Shown in pieces: positions 40,768-51,287 of a stretch of DNA of 64,000 bases. Numbering within the stretch: position 1 is the first letter of the stretch; the number at the start of each line of letters is the position of its first letter. The translations under genes were made by a program, and so were the position numbers. The notes below the pieces were generated by a model that saw only the letters and a list, made by a program, of their open reading frames with translations, was not told the DNA's origin and did not search any database. Origin of the DNA: Cystobacter fuscus (GTDB lineage: Bacteria > Myxococcota > Myxococcia > Myxococcales > Myxococcaceae); contig NZ_CP022098.1 of NCBI RefSeq assembly GCF_002305875.1, positions 11,842,001 to 11,906,000 on the forward strand, written 5' to 3'.

Positions 40768-41396
40768 TGCCTGACGACGAGGACATGAAGCAGCGCGGGC
40801 TGGACTGGAGCGCCGCCTACCGGAGGCTGGCGCGGCTCGCCGCCTCGACCGAGGCCTCGCTCCAGTCCGATCCCGAGCAGGAGCAGGCGGTGCTCGACGA
40901 GCGCGCGCGGCGGCTGTCCCGCACCGCCGAGCCCACGGCCGCGCCGGGCCACCAGCTCGAGCTCGTCCTCTTCCACGTGGACGAGCAGGACTACGCGCTG
41001 GAGACGCGCTTCGTGCGCGAGGTGTTGCGCACCTCGGAGCAACGCGTGCTCCTGCCCGGCGCGCCCCCGCAGCTGCGCGGGGTCACCCTGCTGCACGGCG
41101 AGGTGCTCGCGGTGGTGGAGCTGGCGCCCCTGTTCGGCCGGCCCGCCCCCACCCAACACGGCCCCGTGCTGGTGCTGGGCCTGAACCGCGCGGAGCTGGG
41201 CCTGCGCGTCGATCACGTGCAGGAGGTGCTCTCGCTCACCCGCGACTCGCTCCTGCCGCCTCCCGCGGCGCTGAATGGACAGGAGCGAACGCTCGTGTCG
41301 GGCATCACCCGCGAGGGGATCATCGTACTGGAGGGGGAGGCGCTCTTGGGGGATGGTCGCCTCTTCTTCGACCTCTCCGAGGAAAGGGTTCCATGA
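40767..41396 (+). CDS. cheW: CheW-domain protein with N-terminal extension
   Basis: This 209-residue protein has about 60 charged helical residues, then a CheW fold ([40 protein letters not shown], ending [11 protein letters not shown]). The N-terminal helix is unusual and could mediate specific binding to the receptor, CheA or the TPR protein. Both ends overlap neighbours (TGATG upstream, ATGA downstream), indicating translational coupling and matched stoichiometry with the receptor. Confidence 0.87.
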   Translation: MPDDEDMKQRGLDWSAAYRRLARLAASTEASLQSDPEQEQAVLDERARRLSRTAEPTAAPGHQLELVLFHVDEQDYALETRFVREVLRTSEQRVLLPGAPPQLRGVTLLHGEVLAVVELAPLFGRPAPTQHGPVLVLGLNRAELGLRVDHVQEVLSLTRDSLLPPPAALNGQERTLVSGITREGIIVLEGEALLGDGRLFFDLSEERVP

Positions 41397-43042
41397 GCAT
41401 CGGGAAGAAGATCGCCCTCGGCTTCGGCCTGTCGCTGCTGGCGCTGCTCGCCGTGGCCTCGGTGGCCTACCAGGGCGCGCAGCAGATCACCCAGACGACG
41501 ACCCTGTTGCTCGAGAGCCGCGAACAGGCCCGCCTCATGCGCGAGGTCATCGCCAACCTGGTGGACGCCGAGACGGGCCAGCGCGGCTTCATCCTCACCG
41601 GCGACACCAGCTACCTGGAGCCCTACAACCAGGCGCGCAGGAACCTGGACGCCAACATCTCCAAACTGCGCGACTACCTGCGCGACGAGCCCGCCCAGCA
41701 GACCCAGCTCGACCGGCTCGAGCCCCTGGTGGGCGACAAGCTCACGGAGCTGGCGAAGACGATCACCCTGCGCCAGCAGGGCCAGACCGACGCGGTGCTC
41801 GCGATCGTGCGCTCCGGCCAGGGCAAGGAGAACATGGACCGCATCCGGGATCTCCTCAACGAGATGCTGCGCATCGAGGATCAGCGCTGGGAGAACAACG
41901 AGCGGCAGGCGAAGGAGAGCGCCCAGCGCAGCATCTGGGTGCTGGCGGTGGGCACGCTGCTCGGCTTCCTCGTCGTCAGCCTGGGCAGCTGGTTCATCAC
42001 CCGGAGCATCACCGGCCCCATGGACAAGCTGGTGGCGGGCGCGGATCAGATCGGCCGGGGCAACTTCGCCCACCGCATCGACGTGGTGAACGACGACGAG
42101 ACGGGGGAGCTCGCCACCGCCTTCAACGCCATGGCCGAGCGGCGCCAGCAGGCCGAGGCGCAGCTGGCCAAACAGGCCGCGGAGCGCGAGCACACCCTGC
42201 GGACGGTGGCCGAGTTCGTCAACCAGCTCGCGGGCACCACGGCGGAGGTCCTGGTGAGCACCACCGAGCAGGTGGCCGGCGCCCAGGAGCAGGGCAGCGC
42301 GGTGGCCGAGACGGTGAGCACCGTCGAGGAGATCGCCCAGACGTCCGAGGAGGCGGCGGGGCGCGCGCGCACGGTGAGCGAGTCGGCGCGCCACGCCGAG
42401 GAGGTGGGCCGCAACGGCCGGCGCGCGGTGGACGAGGCCGTCACCTCCATGGTCGCCGTGCGCGAGCAGGTGGAGTCCATCGCCTCGCGCATCCTCGCCC
42501 TGGCCGAGCAGGCCCAGGCCATCGGCGACATCATCACCACCGTCAACGACATCTCCGAGCAGACGCACATGCTCGCCCTCAACGCCTCCATCGAGGCCAG
42601 CCGCGCGGGTGAACACGGCCGGGGCTTCGCCGTGGTGGCCGCCGAGGTGAAGGCGCTCGCGGACCAGTCCAAGAAGGCCACCGCCCAGGTGCGGCAGATA
42701 TTGGGGCAGATCCAGAAGGCCACCCAGAGCGCGGTGATGACCACGGAGGAGGGCACCAAGAGCGTGACCACCGCCACGCGCGTGGTGTCGCAGGCGGGCA
42801 GCACCATCCAGACGCTGGGCGATCTGCTCGGCCAGGCGTCGCTCACCGCGGCGCAGATCTCCGCCTCCGCCAACCAGCAGGCCACCGGCATCGGGCAGAT
42901 CCGCCAGGCCATGCGCGACGTGAGCCAGGCCACCCAGCAGACGCTCACCAGCACCCGGCAGACCGAGCGCGCCATGCAGGACCTCAACGCCATGGGCCAG
43001 AAGCTCAAGAGCCTCTTGAGCGAGTACGGACGCGCCGCATGA
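41393..43042 (+). CDS. Methyl-accepting chemotaxis protein with CHASE3-type sensor
   Basis: This 549-residue inner-membrane receptor has TM1 at about residues 8-27. A periplasmic helical CHASE3-like domain contains the signature [24 protein letters not shown]2 is at about 183-203, HAMP runs through about residue 255, and a long coiled-coil signalling domain follows. Its hairpin tip is the conserved [20 protein letters not shown] region, followed by [20 protein letters not shown]. Methylation helices flank it. It lacks a C-terminal CheR-docking pentapeptide. It is the only receptor in the operon. Confidence 0.93.
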   Translation: MSIGKKIALGFGLSLLALLAVASVAYQGAQQITQTTTLLLESREQARLMREVIANLVDAETGQRGFILTGDTSYLEPYNQARRNLDANISKLRDYLRDEPAQQTQLDRLEPLVGDKLTELAKTITLRQQGQTDAVLAIVRSGQGKENMDRIRDLLNEMLRIEDQRWENNERQAKESAQRSIWVLAVGTLLGFLVVSLGSWFITRSITGPMDKLVAGADQIGRGNFAHRIDVVNDDETGELATAFNAMAERRQQAEAQLAKQAAEREHTLRTVAEFVNQLAGTTAEVLVSTTEQVAGAQEQGSAVAETVSTVEEIAQTSEEAAGRARTVSESARHAEEVGRNGRRAVDEAVTSMVAVREQVESIASRILALAEQAQAIGDIITTVNDISEQTHMLALNASIEASRAGEHGRGFAVVAAEVKALADQSKKATAQVRQILGQIQKATQSAVMTTEEGTKSVTTATRVVSQAGSTIQTLGDLLGQASLTAAQISASANQQATGIGQIRQAMRDVSQATQQTLTSTRQTERAMQDLNAMGQKLKSLLSEYGRAA

Positions 43043-45231
43043 CGATGGACCGCGACCGCCTCGCCCAGGCCCTGATGGCCACGTTCCTCGAGGAGCTCGA
43101 GGGGCACGTGGCCGCGCTCAACCGGGATCTGCTCGCGCTGGAGAAGGCCACGACCCCCGCGCGGGCCGGCGAGCTGATGAACTCCCTGTTGCGCACGGTG
43201 CACAGCGTGAAGGGCGCCTCGCGCGCGGTGAGCGTGGGCCTCATCGAGACGGCGTGCCACCGGCTGGAGGAAGTGCTGGCCGCGGTGGACAACCAGGGCC
43301 CGGCCCACCCGGAGCTGATGGAGCTGTGCTTCGCCACCGCGGACGCGCTGGACGACGCGGGGCGCCGGCTCGCCACCAAGCAGGACTTGAAGGGCACGCC
43401 GCTCGAGGAGCTGCTGCCCCGGCTGGAGGCAGCGGCCCAGTCCCCCGAGTCCCTGCGCGCCCGGGCGCTCGTGCCCCCTCCGCCGGAGCCCGCTCTCCCG
43501 ACGCCCGCCCCGGCCACGCCCTCCCCCGCCGCGCCTCCGTCTTCCCCCGCCGCGGCGCCACCCCCGCCGGAGTCCTCCGCTCCGGCCGCGGAGGGGCTGC
43601 CGGTGCGCGTGTCGGCGCAGAAGCTGGACGCGCTCCTGGCGCGCAGTGGCGAGCTGCGCGTGGCGGGCCTGCGGCTCGAGGGCCGGGTGGAGACGCTGGA
43701 GGCGGTGGGCGAGGAGCTGACCCATTTGCGCCAGCGCCTCACCGGCGCGGAGGCCCTGGCGGCGCGGCGGCTGGAGATGCGACTGGCGCAGCTCGGCCGG
43801 GCGCTCGCGGCGGACCGGCGCACGCTCATGCAGGCCGCGAGTGGACTGGACGAGGAGGTGCGGCGCGCGCGCACCCTGCCCTTCGCCGAGGGGTGCGCGG
43901 GCCTGGAGCGCAGCGCGAGGGACCTGGCGCGCGCGGCGGGCAAGCAGGTGCGGCTGGAGGTGCAGGGCGGCGCGCTGGAGCTGGATCGCTCGCTCCTGCA
44001 AGGGCTGCGCGAGCCCCTGTTGCACCTGATGCGCAACGCGGTGGCGCACGGCGTGGAAGCCCCGGCCGCGCGGCGCGAGGCGGGCAAGCCCGAGGAAGGC
44101 GTGGTGAAGCTGACGGCCCGGCTGCGCGGCGGACGGGTGCAGGTGGTGGTGGAGGACGACGGGCGGGGACTGGACCTGGGCGCCATCCGGGAGAAGGCGC
44201 GCGCGCGCGGGCTGCCGGTGTTGGACGACGCGGGCGACGCGCGGCTCATCTTCATGCCCGGCCTGACCACGACCGAGGCGGTGACGGCGGTGTCCGGGCG
44301 CGGGGTGGGACTGGACGTGGTGCGCTCGCAGGTGGAGGCGCTGCGCGGCAGCGTGGACGTGTCCTTCGTCCCCGGCCAGGGAACGCGCTTCGTGATGGAC
44401 GTGCCCCTCACGCTGAGCACCCTGCGGGTGCTGCTGGTGCTGGTGAGTGGCCAGACGTTCGCCGTGGCGGGCGAGAGCGTGGAGCGCCTGTTGCGCCTGG
44501 CGCCCGGGGACGTGCGCCGCGTGGAAGGCCGGCAACTGTGGGCCGGACCCGAGGCGCTCATCCCCCTGTCCACGCTCGCCCAGGTGCTGGGCCTGCCCGC
44601 GGGCACGCCGCGCGCGCACCCCAGTGCCCTGCTGCTCTCCTCGGGCGAGGTGCACGCCGTGCTGGGCGTGGACGAGGTGGTGGCCGAGCAGGAGGTGCTC
44701 ATCCGCGGCCTCGGCCCGCGCATCCGCCGCGCGCGCCACGTGTCCGGCGTCGCCGTGCTGCCCGATGGACGCCTGGCCCCCCTGCTCAACGCGCCCTCGC
44801 TCGTGCGCGCCGCCGAGGGCCGCACCGCCACCGCGGGCCTCTTCCCCGCCACCGTGGCGCCCACCGCCCGCCGCCGCGTGCTGCTCGCCGACGACTCCAT
44901 GACCACGCGCGCCCTGGAGCAGAGCATCCTCGAGGCGGCCGGCTACGAGGTCCTCGTGTGCTCGGACGGCCAGGAGGCGTGGGAGCGGCTCCAGACGGAG
45001 GGCGCCGACGCGCTCGTCTCCGACGTGGAGATGCCGCGCATGGACGGCTTCACCCTCACCGAGGCGGTTCGCGGCTCCCCGCGCTTTGGCCGGCTGCCCG
45101 TGGTACTCGTCACCGCGCGCTCCTCTCCCGAGGACAAGACCCGCGGGCTCCAGGTGGGCGCCAGCGCCTACCTCGTCAAGAGCGCGTTCGATCAATCCCA
45201 TCTGCTGGAGACCCTGAGACAGCTCCTATGA
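43039..45231 (+). CDS. cheA: CheA histidine kinase with C-terminal receiver (FrzE-like hybrid)
   Basis: The protein has 730 residues. The Hpt domain has phospho-His55 in [13 protein letters not shown] Pro-rich linker spans about 140-190. A dimerisation helix and HATPase follow ([29 protein letters not shown]). Then come a CheW-like regulatory domain and a terminal receiver with the acceptor Asp in [15 protein letters not shown]. This CheA-CheY fusion is the organisation of Myxococcus FrzE, where the receiver acts as a phosphate sink or output modulator. ATGA overlaps join it to the receptor gene upstream and cheB downstream. Confidence 0.93.
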   Translation: MTMDRDRLAQALMATFLEELEGHVAALNRDLLALEKATTPARAGELMNSLLRTVHSVKGASRAVSVGLIETACHRLEEVLAAVDNQGPAHPELMELCFATADALDDAGRRLATKQDLKGTPLEELLPRLEAAAQSPESLRARALVPPPPEPALPTPAPATPSPAAPPSSPAAAPPPPESSAPAAEGLPVRVSAQKLDALLARSGELRVAGLRLEGRVETLEAVGEELTHLRQRLTGAEALAARRLEMRLAQLGRALAADRRTLMQAASGLDEEVRRARTLPFAEGCAGLERSARDLARAAGKQVRLEVQGGALELDRSLLQGLREPLLHLMRNAVAHGVEAPAARREAGKPEEGVVKLTARLRGGRVQVVVEDDGRGLDLGAIREKARARGLPVLDDAGDARLIFMPGLTTTEAVTAVSGRGVGLDVVRSQVEALRGSVDVSFVPGQGTRFVMDVPLTLSTLRVLLVLVSGQTFAVAGESVERLLRLAPGDVRRVEGRQLWAGPEALIPLSTLAQVLGLPAGTPRAHPSALLLSSGEVHAVLGVDEVVAEQEVLIRGLGPRIRRARHVSGVAVLPDGRLAPLLNAPSLVRAAEGRTATAGLFPATVAPTARRRVLLADDSMTTRALEQSILEAAGYEVLVCSDGQEAWERLQTEGADALVSDVEMPRMDGFTLTEAVRGSPRFGRLPVVLVTARSSPEDKTRGLQVGASAYLVKSAFDQSHLLETLRQLL

Positions 45232-46283
45232 AGCCCGACAAGCTCCGTGTCGTCGTCGCCGAGGACTCGCCCACCGCCCGGCGCCTGCTGGTGGAAATCC
45301 TGCGCGCGGACCCCACCTTCGACGTGGTGGGCGAGGCGAAGGATGGCGTGGAGGCGCTGGAGCTCACGCGCCGCCTGCGCCCGGACCTGGTCACCATGGA
45401 CATCCAGATGCCGAACATGGATGGACTGGAGGCCACCAAGCGCATCATGACGGAGGTGCCCACGCCCGTGGTGGTGGTGAGCACCCTGGTGGAGCGCGAC
45501 ATCCAGACGTCCATGACGGCGCTGCGCTCCGGGGCGCTCGCGGTGTTGCAGAAGCTCGTGGGACCCCAGGCGCCGGACTTCGAGGCCGAGGCGCGGCGGC
45601 TGCGCGACACGGTGAAGGCCATGGCCGAGGTGAAGGTCATCCGCCACTGGCCCAGCCGCGATGGCATCCCCACGACCCGCGCGCCCCTCGTCACCGCGCG
45701 CCGGCGCAAGCCCGAGGTGGTCGTCATCGCCGCCTCCACCGGGGGCCCCGCGGCGCTGCACCGCATCCTCTCCGAGCTGCCCTCGCACTTCCCCCTGCCC
45801 ATCCTCGTGGTGCAGCACATCGCCCTGGGCTTCGGCAAGGGCATGGCCACCTGGCTCGACAGCGTGTGCAAGCTGGAGGTGAAGGTGGCCGACGACGGCG
45901 AGCCCCTGCGCCCGGGCGTCGTCTACATCGCGCCGGATGATCGCCACCTGGGCATCCGGCCGGACAAGCACGTGGAGGTCTCCAATGCCGCGCCCGTGGG
46001 GGGCTTCCGGCCCTCGGGCACGTGGCTGTTCCGCTCGGCCTCGCGCGTCTACGGCGCGGGCATCGCCGCCGCCGTCCTCACCGGCATGGGCCAGGACGGC
46101 CTGGATGGCCTGCGCGAGGTGCACGAGACGGGGGGCTGGGTGATGGCCCAGGACGAGGCCACCAGCGTGGTGTACGGCATGCCGGGCGTGGCCGTGTCCG
46201 CCGGCGTCACCGACGAGGTGCTGCCCCTGGACAACTTCGCCCGCCGCTTCCGTGAACTGGCGGGCATGCCGGAGGGCGAGTAG
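45228..46283 (+). CDS. cheB: CheB chemoreceptor methylesterase
   Basis: This 351-residue protein has an N-terminal receiver (acceptor Asp58 in LVTMDIQMPNMDGLEATKRI), a linker, and a catalytic domain. Catalytic marks are the Ser in IAASTGGPAALH, the His in LVVQHIALGF and the Asp in GMGQDGLDG. Phosphorylation by CheA activates removal of methyl groups placed by CheR. It is the last gene of the overlapping operon. A histidine kinase follows after 137 bases and may be separate. AGCTCCTATG is the shared cheA end and cheB start. Confidence 0.92.
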   Translation: MKPDKLRVVVAEDSPTARRLLVEILRADPTFDVVGEAKDGVEALELTRRLRPDLVTMDIQMPNMDGLEATKRIMTEVPTPVVVVSTLVERDIQTSMTALRSGALAVLQKLVGPQAPDFEAEARRLRDTVKAMAEVKVIRHWPSRDGIPTTRAPLVTARRRKPEVVVIAASTGGPAALHRILSELPSHFPLPILVVQHIALGFGKGMATWLDSVCKLEVKVADDGEPLRPGVVYIAPDDRHLGIRPDKHVEVSNAAPVGGFRPSGTWLFRSASRVYGAGIAAAVLTGMGQDGLDGLREVHETGGWVMAQDEATSVVYGMPGVAVSAGVTDEVLPLDNFARRFRELAGMPEGE

Positions 46284-46420
46284 CCCGGGGGGAGTTGCGG
46301 ATTTCACACCCCGTTCTTACGTACCTTCGCGCGCCTGCCCGCCAGTCCGCTCTCACCCTGGACTGCTTTCCTTGGGCGTGAAATGAAGAGACTCCCCCCC
46401 TCGCTGGTTGTGGCGACACC

Positions 46421-48106
46421 ATGAGCCCTCCCCCCTCCGGATTCGAACTGGCATTCAGGTCCCAACCGGATCCGGCCTATCTCCTGGACGAAACGGGGCG
46501 GGTACTCGCGTGCAGTGACAAGGGGGCGCTCGTCGTCGGCATGCCCCCCGAGTTGCTGCTCGGGCAGCCCTGGGCCCGGCTGGCCCCCCTGCTGGAAGAA
46601 GGCGCCCGCCTGGAGGCCGCGTGCGGCACCGCCCTGGCGCAAGGCAGCGCGCCCATCCTGCAGGCCGTCTGGCCGAGCCCCTCCGGAGGTCCCCGGCCCC
46701 ACAGCTTCAACATCACCGCGATGCGCCAGGAGGGAGCCCCGCCCCGGCTGCTGGTGATGGCGCGTCCGCTCACCGAGGCGGAGACGGTGTACGCGCGCGC
46801 CCTGGGCCTGGAGCAGGCCGCGCGCGCCGAGGTGGAGGCCGCCGAGCGCCGCCAGTCCTTCCTCTACCAGGCGATGACGACGCTCTTCTCCCACGCGCCG
46901 GATCCGCAGGGCATGTACACGCTCCTGGCGCACCTGGCGGTGCCGGACCTGGCCGACTGGTGCATCGTGGACGCGGTGGAGCAGGGCCCGTGGGTCACCC
47001 GCGCCGCCGTGGCCCACCTGGATCCCACCCAGGGCGAGCAGGCCCGCGCGATGAGCGCCCGCTTCGAGCGTCGGCCGGCGCAGGTGGGCGTGCTGCGGGT
47101 GCTGCACACGGGCGAGCCGGAGCTGGTGTCGGCGGTGACGGACTCGCTCCTACGCGCGGCCGCCACCGAGCCCGAGCACCCGGAGATGCTCCAGCGCCTG
47201 CAGGCGTGCTCGTACATGATCGTCCCGCTCAAGGCGCGCGGGCACACGCTGGGCGCGGTGACGTTCATCTCCAGCACCTCGGGGCGCCGCTATGGCCCGA
47301 GCGACCTGGCGCTGGTGGAGGACCTGTGCGTGCGCGCCAGCCTCGCCATCGACAACGCGCGCCTGGTGGGCGAGTCGCGGCGGGCCACGCGCGCGCGCGA
47401 GGATCTGCTCGCGGTGGTGTCGCACGACCTGAAGAACCCGCTGGGCGTGGTGCAGCTCGCCTCGGCGCTGCTCATGCGCGGCGCCCAGGGCAAGCCGGGT
47501 GGCGAGCAGGTGCAGAAGCAGGCCAGCCGCATCCAGTCGGCGGGCGAGCGCATGGCGCGGCTCATCTCGGACCTCCTGGACTGGGGCCGCATCGAGGCGG
47601 GCGGGCTGCCGCTGGAGCCGTCCGAGCAGGACGTGGCGTCGCTGGCGAGCGAGGCGCTCGAGAGCGTGCGTCCGCTCGCGGAGGCGCGCGGCCTGAAGGT
47701 CATGATGCAACTGGCCGAGGAGGACGTGCGGGTGCGCTGCGACCGGACGCGGGTGCTGCAGGTGCTCGGCAACCTGTTGGGCAACGCGGTGAAGTTCACC
47801 CCGGAGGGGGGCGAGCTGATGGTGGGCGCGCGGGTGCAGCGCGGAGAGGTGCAGCTGTGGGTGCGCGACACCGGCGCCGGCATCCGCCCCGAGGCGCTGC
47901 CGCACATCTTCGAGCGCTACTGGCAGGCGAAGGAAGCGGAGAGCCGGGGCACGGGCCTGGGGCTCTACATCGCCAAGGGCATCGTCGAGGCCCATGGCGG
48001 CCGCATCTGGGCCCAGAGCGAGTGGGGCAAGGGCAGCGTCTTCACCTTCACCCTGCCCCTGGCCGACCGCACCGCCCGCGGCACGAGTGTCTATTCGGCG
48101 GGTTAG
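46421..48106 (+). CDS. PAS-GAF sensor histidine kinase
   Basis: This 561-residue soluble kinase has a PAS-like N-terminus (about 5-115), a coiled linker, and a GAF domain at about 150-315 ([20 protein letters not shown] closes it). The HisKA box has His335 in [20 protein letters not shown]. HATPase_c shows [20 protein letters not shown] and [20 protein letters not shown]. No receiver is fused. Its position behind the chemosensory operon may mean shared signalling, but the 137-base gap allows an independent promoter. No Shine-Dalgarno is obvious before the ATG. Confidence 0.9.
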   Translation: MSPPPSGFELAFRSQPDPAYLLDETGRVLACSDKGALVVGMPPELLLGQPWARLAPLLEEGARLEAACGTALAQGSAPILQAVWPSPSGGPRPHSFNITAMRQEGAPPRLLVMARPLTEAETVYARALGLEQAARAEVEAAERRQSFLYQAMTTLFSHAPDPQGMYTLLAHLAVPDLADWCIVDAVEQGPWVTRAAVAHLDPTQGEQARAMSARFERRPAQVGVLRVLHTGEPELVSAVTDSLLRAAATEPEHPEMLQRLQACSYMIVPLKARGHTLGAVTFISSTSGRRYGPSDLALVEDLCVRASLAIDNARLVGESRRATRAREDLLAVVSHDLKNPLGVVQLASALLMRGAQGKPGGEQVQKQASRIQSAGERMARLISDLLDWGRIEAGGLPLEPSEQDVASLASEALESVRPLAEARGLKVMMQLAEEDVRVRCDRTRVLQVLGNLLGNAVKFTPEGGELMVGARVQRGEVQLWVRDTGAGIRPEALPHIFERYWQAKEAESRGTGLGLYIAKGIVEAHGGRIWAQSEWGKGSVFTFTLPLADRTARGTSVYSAG

Positions 48107-48134
48107 GCGCTCCGGGCTAGAGTGGGGGCGTCCT

Positions 48135-48797
48135 ATGCGCTCCCCGCTTGCCCTGCTCCTGGCGCTCGTCGCCCCCTTCTCCGCATCCGCGGGCGATGAC
48201 GTCACCGCCCCCGCGCCCCGCGCCCTCGCCCCCTCGCAGCTGCGCGCCGATGTGGGCGTGCTCTCCTCCGGCCTCATCGGCACGGGCGACGCGTGGGCGG
48301 ACACGATCACCGCCCAGGCCCTCTCGGGCCACGTGCTCTTCGGCGGACTCACGCTGGAAGGCTCGCTGCTGTCTCTCGTGCCCCTGCAGTCCGGCCGCAC
48401 CGGCGCGAGCCTCACCCTCACCGCCCGTGTGGGTTACACCGGCGAGCTGTGGAGCCTCGTCGGCGGCCCCGTGGTGAACCTCGGCTACGGCTCGCGGCCC
48501 GCCGTCCAGGTGCTGCCCTCCATTCGAGCCCTGCGCCGCGTGGGCCCGGTGGACCTGCACGCCGGGCTGTTGGATCTGCACGGCCTCGTGCCCGCGCACC
48601 TCGGCGCATCCTGGAAGGGGGTGGGCCTGGCCTACGTGCTGCCCGTGGGCGCGCGCGCCTGGGCCGCCATCCCCCTCACCTCCACGCTGGCCCTGCGGCT
48701 CGAGGGATTCTTCTTCCAGCTCACCGGTTCCCAGTCCGCCTTCCTCACCGTGGGCCTCTCGGCCCGTCCCCCTTCCTCCACTGGAGTGTTGCCATGA
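48135..48797 (+). CDS. Predicted outer-membrane beta-barrel-like protein
   Basis: The 220-residue protein has a signal peptide, MRSPLALLLALVAPFSASAG. It then shows repeated amphipathic strands ending in aromatic or Leu residues (ADTITAQALSGHVLFGGLTL, GASLTLTARVGYTGELWSLV) and a C-terminal strand region (SQSAFLTVGLSARP). The pattern fits a small outer-membrane barrel. It is translationally coupled (ATGA) to the GH1 lipoprotein downstream, so it may assist sugar passage or anchoring of that enzyme. The family was not recognised. Confidence 0.7.
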   Translation: MRSPLALLLALVAPFSASAGDDVTAPAPRALAPSQLRADVGVLSSGLIGTGDAWADTITAQALSGHVLFGGLTLEGSLLSLVPLQSGRTGASLTLTARVGYTGELWSLVGGPVVNLGYGSRPAVQVLPSIRALRRVGPVDLHAGLLDLHGLVPAHLGASWKGVGLAYVLPVGARAWAAIPLTSTLALRLEGFFFQLTGSQSAFLTVGLSARPPSSTGVLP

Positions 48798-50197
48798 GCC
48801 GCCGTGCCCTGCTGTTGGGCCTCTCCCTCCTCGCGGGTTGCTCCGGGCGGCCCTCGTTCGATCCCGCCACCATCAACGCCGCGCCCATCGGCCAGGGCCT
48901 GCCCCGTGGCTTCCTCCTGGGCGCCTCCACCTCCAGCCACCAGATAGAGGGCGGCAACCAGAACGACTGGAGCGACTGGGAGACGGGCCACTACCCGGAC
49001 GGCTCACCCCACATCCGCGATCGCACCGTGTCCGGCCCCGCCGCGGACTCGTGGAACCGCTTCGACGAGGACATCGCGCTCTTGAAGCAACTGGGCGCCA
49101 ACGCCTACCGCTTCGGCGTCGAGTGGAGCCGTCTGGAGCCCGAAGAGGGCAAGTGGAACGACGCGGCCTTCGCGCGCTACCGCCAGTGGGTCCAGGCCCT
49201 GCGCGCCAACGGCATCGAGCCCAACGTGACACTCCACCACTTCACCCTGCCGCGTTGGGTATCGGCCAAGGGCGGCTGGGAAAACCCCTCCACCGTGGAG
49301 GACTTCGCGCGATTCTCCGGCAAGGTGGCCCAGGAACTCGGCGAGCACGTGGACTGGTGGGGCACCATCAACGAGCCCAACGTCTACGCCGTGTTCGGCT
49401 ACATGGACGGCGTGTGGCCCCCGGGCAAGCAGAGCACGGGCATCGCGGCCGAGGTGCTCGCGCGCCTGCTCGAGGCCCACGCCCGCTCCGCGCAGCAGGT
49501 GCGCGAGCACGACACCTGGGACGCCGACGGCGATGGCAAGAACAGCCTCATCGGGCTCGTCCACCACGTGCGCGTCTTCCAGCCGGCCACCGGCTCCACC
49601 ACCGACACCGTGGTCACCGGCCTCACCGACTCCTTCTTCAACCAGAGCGTCACCGAGGCCCTGCGCACCGGCCACATCTCCATCCTCGTGCCCGGCGAAA
49701 TCTCCATCGAGCGCGACGTGCCCGGCCTCAAGGGCTCCATCGACTACCTCGGCATCAACTACTACACGCGCGACCACATCCGGCAGGACTTCTCCCCGTC
49801 CTTCTCCCACAAATACGTACCCGAGGGCCGGGAGACGAACGACCTGGGGTGGGAGATCTACCCCGAGGGCCTCTACCTGTTCCTCAAGCGCTACGCGAAC
49901 CTGGGCGTGCCGCTGGTGGTGACGGAGAACGGCATGGATGATCGCACCGGGGAGCGCCGGCCCTACTTCCTGCGCAGCCACCTGTACGCGGTGGAGCGGG
50001 CGGTGGCGGAGGGCGTGCCGGTGCGCGGATACTTCCACTGGAGCCTCCTGGACAACTTCGAGTGGGCCGAGGGCTACGAGCCCCGCTTCGGCCTTTTCCG
50101 GGTCGATTGGACTGGGGGACAAGCACGCCAGACGACTCCCGCGGTGGAAGCCTTTCGCGACGTGGCGCGCCACCTCGGACTCACACCCACTCCCTGA
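48794..50197 (+). CDS. GH1-family beta-glycosidase lipoprotein
   Basis: This 467-residue protein has a lipoprotein signal (LLLGLSLLAGC, Cys16), unusual for GH1 enzymes, which are mostly cytoplasmic. The catalytic pair is intact: acid/base Glu194 in TINEPNVYAV and nucleophile Glu378 in PLVVTENGMDD. The GH1 N-terminal mark GFLLGASTSSHQIEGG and the C-terminal HWSLLDNFEWAEGY are also present. It should hydrolyse beta-glucosides or related disaccharides at the cell envelope, downstream of secreted glucanases such as the GH16 enzyme of this window. Confidence 0.93.
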   Translation: MSRRALLLGLSLLAGCSGRPSFDPATINAAPIGQGLPRGFLLGASTSSHQIEGGNQNDWSDWETGHYPDGSPHIRDRTVSGPAADSWNRFDEDIALLKQLGANAYRFGVEWSRLEPEEGKWNDAAFARYRQWVQALRANGIEPNVTLHHFTLPRWVSAKGGWENPSTVEDFARFSGKVAQELGEHVDWWGTINEPNVYAVFGYMDGVWPPGKQSTGIAAEVLARLLEAHARSAQQVREHDTWDADGDGKNSLIGLVHHVRVFQPATGSTTDTVVTGLTDSFFNQSVTEALRTGHISILVPGEISIERDVPGLKGSIDYLGINYYTRDHIRQDFSPSFSHKYVPEGRETNDLGWEIYPEGLYLFLKRYANLGVPLVVTENGMDDRTGERRPYFLRSHLYAVERAVAEGVPVRGYFHWSLLDNFEWAEGYEPRFGLFRVDWTGGQARQTTPAVEAFRDVARHLGLTPTP

Positions 50198-50247
50198 TGG
50201 CGGCAGAGCGAAAATCCCAGTAAGAACGAGGAGACAGGAGCGACACC

Positions 50248-50739
50248 ATGGGCGTGATCCAGTTCATCGATGAGTTCCGCGAACTCCACACCAAGGCGCG
50301 GCAGGGAAAGCTCGCGGAGCTGGAGCGGCCCGCCTACATGGCGGCGCGAGAGCAGTTCGCGCGGGCGTTGCTCAACGCGCAGGGCCTGATGCTCGACGGG
50401 GCCGAGGCCCGGCGCCACTACCGCGTGGCCCACCAACTGCCGGTGGAATTGCAGATGGCGTACGGCAACGTGTGGACGAACACCCTGGACCTGTCGGCGG
50501 GTGGCTTCTCGGTGATGCTGCCGCACGCGGTGGACGTGAAGGAGCGGCCGAGCGCCCTGCTCTACCTGCCGGACGGCACGACGCTGGCGGGCACCGTGCG
50601 CGTGGTGTCCCAGTTCCAGCGGGCCGACAAGCACCGCGCCTCGTTCGCCTTCCTGGACCTGACCGAGCGCGAGAGCGATCTGCTCGAGGGCTTCCTCATC
50701 GACTTCGCCCTCGAGCGCGTGGGTATCACCCCTCCGTGA
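50248..50739 (+). CDS. PilZ-domain protein, first of a tandem pair
   Basis: This 163-residue protein has an N-terminal helical region (FIDEFRELHTKARQGKLAEL). A PilZ barrel follows, with the c-di-GMP motifs in order: R-x3-R (RRHYR) and D-x-S-x-x-G (DLSAGG). Family members bind cyclic di-GMP and act on motility, exopolysaccharide or enzymes by protein contact. GGAG lies eight bases before the ATG. The next gene is a diverged copy. The pair plus cutA probably form one transcription unit. Confidence 0.85.
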   Translation: MGVIQFIDEFRELHTKARQGKLAELERPAYMAAREQFARALLNAQGLMLDGAEARRHYRVAHQLPVELQMAYGNVWTNTLDLSAGGFSVMLPHAVDVKERPSALLYLPDGTTLAGTVRVVSQFQRADKHRASFAFLDLTERESDLLEGFLIDFALERVGITPP

Positions 50740-50785
50740 GCGGTGGCTCGCGGTCTCTGTCCCACTCAAGCCACGGAGCCCCGGA

Positions 50786-51271
50786 ATGAGCCCCAACCAA
50801 TGGGTGGAACACTTCCGGCGCCTGCACCACCGGGCACGCCAGGGACAGCTGGAGGAGAGCGAGCAGCGGCACTACCAGGCCGCGCGCGAGCAGTTCGCCC
50901 GAGCGCTCACGGCGGCCCAGGGGTTGAGCGTGCCCGCGAGCCGCTCGGCGCGCCGGATGTTCCGCGTCGCCCAGGGACTGCAGGTGGACCTGACGTTCGC
51001 CGCGGGCTCCGTACGGGCCGTGACCCTGGACGTGTCGGTGGGCGGCTTCTCGGTGATGATGCACAAGCCCCCGTCCGAGACCGAGGAGCCCGGGTTCACG
51101 CTGCGCCTGCCCGGCAACCAGGAGCCGGTGGTGGGCCGCGCGAAGCAGGTGTCGGCGCAGCGCAAGCTGGGCACCCACCGCGTCTCGTTCTCCATCCTCG
51201 GCCTGTCGGAGAAGGAAGAGCAGCGCCTGGAGTCGACGCTGTTCGACCTGGCGCTCGAGCGCATCAAGTAA
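50786..51271 (+). CDS. PilZ-domain protein, second of a tandem pair
   Basis: This 161-residue paralog of the preceding gene is co-linear over its whole length (HFRRLHHRARQGQLEESEQR matches the first protein's N-terminal helix, and AAREQFARAL is shared exactly). The binding motifs read RRMFR and DVSVGG: R-x3-R is kept, and the second motif keeps D-x-S-x-x-G. The conserved helical N-terminus suggests both proteins recognise the same partner, with different ligand affinity or timing. Confidence 0.84.
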   Translation: MSPNQWVEHFRRLHHRARQGQLEESEQRHYQAAREQFARALTAAQGLSVPASRSARRMFRVAQGLQVDLTFAAGSVRAVTLDVSVGGFSVMMHKPPSETEEPGFTLRLPGNQEPVVGRAKQVSAQRKLGTHRVSFSILGLSEKEEQRLESTLFDLALERIK

Positions 51272-51287
51272 GCCCGGGAAGGGGCGC

